Shown piece by piece: positions 57,801 through 64,000 of a DNA stretch of 64,000 nucleotides. The notes below the pieces were generated by a model, which was not told the DNA's origin, ran no database searches, and worked only from the letters and a program-made list of their open reading frames with translations. Both the position numbers and the translations under genes were made by a program. This DNA comes from Toxorhynchites rutilus septentrionalis (taxonomy: Eukaryota; Arthropoda; Insecta; Diptera; Culicidae): positions 10,437,429 to 10,501,428 of the forward strand of contig NC_073744.1 of the NCBI RefSeq assembly GCF_029784135.1, read 5' to 3'. Every line of letters begins with the position of its first letter. Position 1 is the first letter of the stretch.

Positions 57801-59085
57801 TTTTATATTGCAAGTAAGGTGAGTGATACAATTAATTCTAGCAAATAAAATTAAAATTTGGAACTTTAATGTTGGTTGATTCGTGAAATTTCATATCAAT
57901 GACCGATCGTGTATAATGAAAAATTTAGCACAAGTGTAAGTGTAAAATCGTATATGGTAGCAGTTGTGTTAAAACTGACTTTATATATGAAACGATTTAT
58001 TTCAATTTTCATAAATAATAATCAACGTGTGTTCCCTCTCGAGATCGGGTCGTTTGGTTTAAGCTGTCTGTTTTGTTGTGCTCATTTTCACCCAAGGAAA
58101 GTTTATATGGCAAGAAAAATTAAAAAAATGGAGGAATATTAGAAAAAGTGATTGCTCTACATATAGTATTAGATGTTGTTAGTCCAATTGAAATTCGCAT
58201 TGGGTTGAATAAACACTCAGAAAGTAAAGTTTATAAAAGAAAAATACCTTTTTCATTTCAAATATTTTTTCTCTATATTAAAGTGTATTTACTGATGAGA
58301 AAATTTGATAATTTTGTTGGGTATTGGTAATTATCTTATATTATATCAGTGAGTTTTTTTTCTTTATTTCATCCATACATACACTGGAGACATCTCGCCT
58401 AGGATCACAAAGGGCGGTTTTCATCTTATCTCGTTCCACTTCGGTATCTTTTATCTGATACGCACCATCCAACTACTGTTTACCATCCTTCTGTCATCAT
58501 CGCTCGGTAAACACTGGTGGAGTGAACAAACAATACCCAACAACCAAACAAAACGGTCCTTTTCAGGAGGCCACTAAATCATTATCAAAAAGTTTAACGA
58601 TGTAATTCTTCAAACATATCCAAAATCAACAGATAGCCTAACGGAATCCTACGTCAACTATGAGGTCGTGTCTCGGACACAACCCTCCTGTGAGTTTTTG
58701 TGCTCAACAGGTATCCAATTGAGTGCTCAGTCTGTTAGAAAAATGAGTTATCAATTTGATTCTTTTAATGTTAACTCGTTTATTTATACAGCATCAGTCC
58801 ATCAATATGATGTCGTAGTAAGATTTTTTGCTCTCGTTTTTTATCTTCAAATCAGTACTAGGACAGAATCGATAGCAACCTATTTAATATCAAAATAAAT
58901 ATTCGCTTTCCAGTTCTTCTCGGAAAATCAGTTTCACAGTGATTAAATTGAAGTATTTTTTTTATAAACTGTTTTAGTGCTGAAAGAGCAATCATTGATG
59001 TTACCAATAGCACATTATTACTTATCGAGACTTTTCAAAAGTCTTCAAAACTCTCCTGAATCAATGATCCTTCCAAATTAAAAAA
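57801..59085. other. AT-rich DNA, no supported gene
   Basis: Open frames have no recognisable domains. The block at 58648-58690 (TCCTACGTC...GTCGTGTCTCGGACAC) recurs near 317-360. Confidence 0.35.
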
Positions 59086-60190
59086 ATGGGTTGGTTATAT
59101 CTATGATATAACCGCAAGGTTGACGTGGGACTACCGTAGCTTAGCAAACATTCGTTTGTATTGATTAAATTGTTGATTGAATGAAACAGTTTCCAAATTC
59201 AATTTAAGTCAATATAATTCTTTGTGAGTAAAAAGATTGTATAATGCCATATAAGGTCAATTCATGCATTGTGATAGATTATGTTCTTCGCTACAAGTAA
59301 ATTTAATGGCAGACCTTTTACGTTTGGGATGATGCCTAGCACAACATATATGTTCGGAAGAATTATCAAACGATTGTTTTATTTTACATTTCTTTCTGAA
59401 TTTTACATCTCTCAAGTGTATGTACTTCTCGAACCGCGAATTTGCTTGAAACTGGAAAGGTTATTCGCTTCTAGTGTCCGCACGATTTTCCCAGGTTCCT
59501 AAGTTTAGAAGATCGTGTTAGGACAGACATATTCCAGTGTACACAAAGGCAAGCGAGAACAAAAGTACTCACTGTTTGCATTTATTTGCAGAGCCAATTT
59601 CCCCAGAAACCTTAGTTTTGAAGTCTGTGTTAGGGATACACATTCCAATCGGAACAAAAATACCCTCGACTTACATGTATCTGCAATGCCAATTCCCCCA
59701 AGAACCATGGATTTGAAGTCTGTGTTAGGGAAACACATTTTAGTCGGAACAAAAATACCCCCGACTTGCATGAATTGGAAATGCCGATTTCCTCCAGGCA
59801 CCTTGGTTTAGAAATGGGAACACATTCCGGTGGGAACAAAAGCTCCCCCTTCTTTCATGTGTTTTCAATGCCGATTTCTCCAAGGCTGCTTGGTTTTGAT
59901 GGCTGTGCTAGAGAAACCGTAAATCGGGCCAATCAAAACGAGGCAGTTAGGACGTTTAGATAACGCCTAATATTTTACAGTTATTCAATTGTTTATCTAA
60001 TGAAAAATAACATTTTGTTTGTTGCGATAGATGCGTAGAAATATTCCCTATCAATTGATACAAACATCTTTCCGATCCTGTAAGAAACGTTCGAGTTATA
60101 AGCATTCGAAATCTTTAATTTTTTCTGCATGTTCTGTGTTTAGGTTTTCATTTCACCCCTCATATATTCCGGTTGGACGTAGTCCCACGC
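59086..60190. repeat. repeat-family element with about 110-bp tandem array (copy B)
   Basis: Same left flank (TATGATATAACCGCAAGG at 59106) and right flank (GGACGTAGTCCCACGCCAAA, 60174) as copy A. Four diverged units with TTTTGAAGTCTGTGTTAGG and GGAACAAAAATACCC lie between 59500 and 59920. Confidence 0.75.
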
Positions 60191-61203
60191 CAAATTGACC
60201 TAAAAAGCTTGTTTCTGTTTCAGAATGATACACCCAAAAACAATGGTTATCAGACGTGGAAGACTCGTCGAAATGAAAGGGGTGCTTCAACTACAGGTGC
60301 AGAAGTTCAATCTCCTATTCCGAGAGTCATCACACCATGTAGATCAACACCAAATAAGAAGCTGCGGGTTTTCTGAGTTTGTCTTTTGAGAAGTATGTAC
60401 GTCAGAACGGCCGCGATTTTTTTCTTATTCTGTTTAAGATTTATGTCAATGTTTATGTTCTGATGAAGTATTTCTGTGATGACACTCACAAAAATAGGCT
60501 GAATTATTTATGGCTTATTTATGGTTATTTATGGCAATACAGAAAAACAAAAATTACTCGTGTGTACACCAAAAACTCTAGGTCATAGTACTAAACGATA
60601 GTAGATCTACTACATAGCTTCTATTATTTCATAGCTCAAACTTTCCAAAAATTGTTTCCGAAATCTCATAGAACTATGACTATCACGTCTATGTTATAGA
60701 GAACTATATCATAAATTTCATGCGCCGTGGGGCAGCACCTTTAGGGTTAGAACTACGTGTTTCAAGTAACTAAATAATGCCAAGAAGAAATTTTCATTCA
60801 AATTTTACCAATTTAAAAGTGTATTTGAGCCTTTTAATCTGATGGAGAATAGTTTGGATCACAAACTCGAATGTCGCCACTAGTCATCGCGGATACTTTA
60901 GTTGTCCCGGGTTGATGGCGATATTCTCCGCGGAAGATTACAAAATTGATTGACGTTAGATCGGATCGGAAAGCGTGGCTGTTATGGTATTGAAAACAAT
61001 TATTGTCAATAATTTTGATCGTGTGAGTTGCCCATTAGAAATACATGCAAGGTTGGCCAATAACTCGAAACCTTCTGCAGCAATCTTAAAACTACAGTAT
61101 TTTTTGTACACAGAACACAATACGATTGTACACGGTTTAGTGAGTTCTATTCAATACGACATTTCACGTTGCAAACGTTTTCTGTTTTTTATGTGCAAAA
61201 CGT
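60191..61203. other. intergenic DNA downstream of ssSPT paralogue 2
   Basis: No gene is supported. The right end should include the 3' UTR of the minus-strand ssSPT gene. Confidence 0.35.
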
Positions 61204-61750
61204 TTATCTTCGAATACAGCTTCCTTCTGTACTGCTTTCATATACCGCTCCCGTGACCCACATATCAATTATGACACAAACGAGAATGACAGATTCACCT
61301 TCAATTGGAACTTCATGATACACAAGCATGCGAACTAGAACTTCATGTTCGCTTTCGGTGCGGAATCAATTATATCTCGCTGGGGCCGAATATATGTTTA
61401 ACTTGAATAATAAGCAAATAAAAACTTTTTGAAAACAGTTCGATTGGAACTCGTGTGGGGGTGACACCTTAGACACCCGCCCCGGGTGTCACCGGGTCAC
61501 GCTACGCCACAGCCCCTGATGTTGAGTGTTCAAAGTGAAAACGTCGATTAATGTTTCCTGCATTCAGACAATCGATATTGCAAATTTAGCATACATAAAT
61601 AGAACGCATTTTTCAAAGGATACTAACAATCCACTTCTCCCATGGCTCGAGCACGTAGGTCATCGTGTAAATCTCCCACTGCAGATAGAAAGCGTCCCAT
61701 TTGGATCGAAGTTTCCTTCCGAGATATTCCCGTGCTATTCGCAGAACCAT
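61204..61750 (-). CDS. serine palmitoyltransferase small subunit, paralogue 2
   Basis: Exon 1, 61624-61750, encodes MVLRIAREYLGRK and then YLQWEIYTMTYVLEPWEKW. This aligns with the FYYQYLLVTALYMLEPWER core of vertebrate ssSPTA. The donor (GTTA|GTATCC) has the same phase and sequence as in paralogue 1 at 53031. The proposed exon 2, 61204-61298, reads ESVILVCVIIDMWVTGAVYE (second membrane segment, TG-VY like YTGYVF) and ends at TAA. Total 73 aa, close to human SPTSSA/SPTSSB (71/76). The acceptor GAAG|GTGAA lacks a strong pyrimidine tract, so exon 2 is less certain than exon 1. The 325-nt intron contains a tRNA-like sequence. Role as for paralogue 1, possibly with different acyl-chain preference (inference). 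Confidence 0.75.
61437..61526 (-). repeat. tRNA-like SINE head in the ssSPT-2 intron
   Basis: On minus: GGGGCTGTGGCGTAGCGTGA (A-box-like) and, about 55 bp on, CACGAGTTCCAATCGAAC (B-box-like). A GACACCCGGGGCGGGTGTC palindrome lies between. The boxes resemble the SINE family at 3141, 17314 and 62919, but the body differs. Confidence 0.45.
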
Positions 61751-62838
61751 TGGAACGGATTTTTTTTTGCGACAACGAACTATTACACTTCACGTTCTCT
61801 GGCGGACTAAACAGAGTCACCTTCTCGGTTCCGGGTCCGGAATTCGCGTACACATTTCTTCATTTTATCTAATCGGATTTATCGGTGGGTCTGATTTATC
61901 AAATTTTATCATTGGATTTTGCGACACTTGAAATATCAATGATAGGCTAAGAATACCAGACATTTTTGGGCATGGAAGAAAAAATTTCGATCTTTCCAGA
62001 ATCTTTTCTTCTATTATGAGCTAAAAATTCCTCGACATACCGTATTTGACTCCGCTGACTGCCAATTCGTTGTTTCCTAACGCTAAACGCTCTGATAAGA
62101 CTTCCCAGACCCATTGGTCACACTTTCTGCGGTTTTGGCGTGGCGGCTGCGACGATTGATATCAGCTGAAATTCTTCCCCTTCAACTTTATCAGCACGTG
62201 CCAACAAACCGCCGCCACTTGTTTCGCGCCTTCTGCGGCACGGAACCCAGTGCCCAGTGAACTATACAGTGGCAGCAAAAATAATGCTTGTCAACATACG
62301 ATATAAATATCCGAGCAAATTGGTTTATGCCTCGCAGGTATTTCGGTGTTGTGCTTTCCGCCAATGGTCGGCCTTTTGTTGGCAGGTTGGCACACTATTC
62401 AGGCCACAAACGCGCTCGCACAATTCGGCCGGAAGCAAGTGCTTCAGAGAAATTTACTTGCAGATGAATCGCGCCATCGGAGCCGGTCCGGACGATACGG
62501 AGGACAACGATGGAGGCGCGTTGAGGCGCGGTGGGGATCAGGGCGAATGTGTGGTGTGAACCCACTGGAGAGTAAACAAGCGCTCTTTGCTTGCTCGTTG
62601 ACCACACAAAATGGGCCGCACAATAGCAGAAGGATGATTAAATTATATGCGCATCGGATCACACCAGCATCTTACACTCACGAGCAGTTACGAGAGTTTT
62701 CTGTTCCATTCATGAATTGCGATGGCGATGATGATGATGATGATGTCGTTGCACTTGTTTTCTTGTAAAACGCGGGGAAGGCATGTCGCCTGATGTTTTA
62801 CTCAAACGTTTAGCGTGTTTGTAAGACTTATGATGATA
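61751..62838. other. upstream region of ssSPT-2, GC-richer, no supported gene
   Basis: 61980-62330 is GC-richer than its surroundings and could be a promoter or first-exon region. Open frames at 62257-62768 lack recognisable domains. A (GAT)n microsatellite lies at about 62723-62746. Confidence 0.35.
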
Positions 62839-62918
62839 CTAGCTGACCCGGCGAACGTTGTCTTGCCATATAAATTATTTCTAGTGAATATTTTGGTTGT
62901 TAAAAAAACATAAAACGA
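62839..62918 (-). mobile_element. Helitron 3'-end fragment
   Basis: CTAGCTGACCCGGCGAACGT is the reversed Helitron 3' terminus seen at 53471. The element is cut off about 80 bp in, where the SINE begins. Confidence 0.65.
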
Positions 62919-63035
62919 GGAGGCGATCTGGCGTAGTGGTAACATCCATACATCTCTCGCAGAGATCACGAGTTCAATTCTCACTCCCGACATTCTTCCA
63001 AAAATGAAAGTAAAAGTGACGAACTAGCCGAAATG
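62919..63035 (+). mobile_element. tRNA-derived SINE, copy 3
   Basis: GGAGGCGATCTGGCGTAGTG head, CACGAGTTCAATTCTC B box, CCGACATTCTTCC body, as in the copies at 3141 and 17314. The 3' end is decayed with a short A-rich tail; no clear target duplication was found. Confidence 0.85.
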
Positions 63036-63184
63036 GGGAAAAATATAATTAATGTATGAGTGTATAATGTACAGGGTTTTCCATTTCGGGCTTCCGAAAG
63101 TATACAGCCCTGCGCTGACAACCGTTTGACATAGCTGCCAACCAAAGCGTCATATCGTTAGTTGAATGTCTGCCATTTTACAAT

Positions 63185-63226
63185 ATGGATCGTTTTAGCA
63201 TCGCACAACGTGTTAATTTTGTTAAA

Positions 63227-63259
<33 letters not shown>

Positions 63260-64000
63260 GGAGTGATGTCTGTCTGTCTGTCTGATTCTTATAGACTCGG
63301 AAACTACTGAACCGATCGACATGAAAATTGGTATGTAGGGGTTTTTGGGGCCGGGGAAGGTTTTCGTGATATTTTGAGACCCCTCCCCCCTCTCTAAGGG
63401 GGGGCTGCCATACAAATGAAACACAAATTTCTGCATTACTCGGAAATTAACCAAGCAAACGAAACCAAAGTTGGCATGTGAAAGTTTTAGGGTGCAATAA
63501 ATGTTTCTATGATGGTTAGACAGTCCTTCCCCCACTCAAAGGGGGGGCTGCCATACAAATAAAACACAAATTTCTGCATTACTCGAGAATTAATCAAGTA
63601 AATGGGCGGGACGAAGTTTGCCGGGTTAGCTAGTTATACTATAAAAATGATGAAAAACCGGCAAATATTTTTCGAGCACTACGGACGGATTTTGGTCGTC
63701 ATGAACGACCTACAGAGCACACAATCGCTAATGTAGTGCGTAAATTCGAACAAACTGGATCCGTAGCGAATATTGTGAAACCTGTGCATCATCGTAATGT
63801 GCGCTCGGCCGAAAATATTGCTGCTGTTGCTGCCAGAGTGGAGGATGACCTGAATGTTTCGATTCCACGGCATGCTCAGCAATTGGGCTTGTCAAACACA
63901 TCATTGTGGCGAATTTTGCATTTGGACTTGCACCTACATCCATATAAAGTCCAACTGGTACAAAAATTAGAATTTTTTTGTGGGGTTATGCGAAAGGTGT
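63185..64000 (+). pseudogene. Tc1/mariner-type transposase split by a Helitron, partial
   Basis: ATG at 63185 begins MDRFSIAQRVNFVK. The frame stops being coding at 63226, where a Helitron enters, and resumes at 63634 in exactly the same frame (LYYKNDEKPANIF) to the last base of the window without a stop. Two helix-turn-helix regions are visible (TIANVVRKFEQTGSV and PRHAQQLGLSNTSLWRIL), as in the paired-like DNA-binding half of these transposases. The DDE catalytic part lies beyond the window. Apart from the insertion no disabling change is seen in the visible part. Confidence 0.75.
63227..63633 (+). mobile_element. 407-bp Helitron-type insertion inside the transposase
   Basis: Starts TCTATATATATA and ends GCCGGGTTAG then CTAG (63630-63633). 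The flanking bases are A (63226) and T (63634) with no target duplication, the hallmark of Helitron insertion between A and T. Inside are (TA)n, (GTCT)n and two diverged units with a GGGGGGCTGCCATACAAAT block, shared with the element at 53471-55024. Confidence 0.88.

Larger units (their letters stand above)
63072..64000 (+). mobile_element. Tc1/mariner-superfamily transposon, 5' part, cut by window end
   Basis: Begins at TA|CAGGGTTTTCCATTTCGGGC (a likely terminal repeat after TA at 63070-63071). Carries a transposase starting at 63185 and continues past the window edge. Confidence 0.6.

Noticed and set aside
61437..61526. genuine tRNA gene
   Set aside because: Has A- and B-like boxes but no cloverleaf stems or anticodon arm that I can pair; better read as a SINE head.
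62257..62768. plus-strand frames as exons of a gene
   Set aside because: No family motif, low-complexity GC-rich sequence, and a microsatellite at the end; could be a promoter region.

Overview
This window is eukaryotic: split genes with GT-AG introns, AT-rich intergenic DNA and a very dense load of transposable elements. The genes and repeats (tRNA-derived SINEs, foldback MITEs, Helitrons, mariners, a BEL/Pao LTR element, an R4/Dong-like RLE LINE) fit a dipteran, most probably a culicine (Aedes-type) mosquito. No species assignment was tested.

Six host genes can be supported. (1) 6852-7649(-): homologue of human C14orf119 (DUF4508), two exons. (2) 19515-25636(-): protein phosphatase 5 (TPR + PPP catalytic domain), seven exons, 497 aa; its 4.16-kb last intron is almost entirely one large long-inverted-repeat element. 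(3) 33332-37395(-): a 1303-aa, largely disordered acidic protein with a DUF4485-like N-terminus, four exons. (4) 49177-52388(+): TTI1, the TELO2-interacting HEAT-repeat protein, four exons, 1007 aa. (5) 52769-53130(-) and (6) 61204-61750(-): two paralogous small subunits of serine palmitoyltransferase (ssSPT), each two exons with the intron in the same place and phase. A THAP-domain gene fragment at 28322-28456(+) is interrupted by a foldback MITE.

Layout: 1-6030 repeats and relics (piggyBac-like relic, SINE, MITE, broken APE-type LINE). 6.8-7.65 kb C14orf119. 8.57-9.61 kb repeat cluster. 9.88-10.73 kb possible solo LTR. 10.75-15.13 kb SINE with an intact 1220-aa RLE LINE inside its poly(A) tail. 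15.8-18.4 kb tandem duplication and LINE relics. 19.5-25.6 kb PP5. 27-31.4 kb Helitron, THAP fragment, internally deleted mariner, foldback MITEs. 31.7-33.3 kb decayed second copy of the RLE LINE. 33.3-37.4 kb DUF4485-like gene. 39.0-39.9 kb MITE. 41.9-48.4 kb MITE and a very young non-autonomous BEL/Pao element. 49.2-53.1 kb TTI1 and ssSPT. 53.5-60.2 kb Helitron and a repeat family with internal tandem arrays. 61.2-61.75 kb second ssSPT. 62.8-64 kb Helitron end, SINE, and a Tc1/mariner-type transposase split cleanly by a Helitron.

The most unusual object is the BEL/Pao derivative at 42454-48407. Its two 674-bp LTRs look identical in the given sequence and it has a 5-bp target duplication. 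It has lost protease, RT and RNase H, keeps a 527-aa PHD-finger ORF and only a scrap of integrase, and carries two separate arrays of short stem-loops sharing a GTGRR-type loop.
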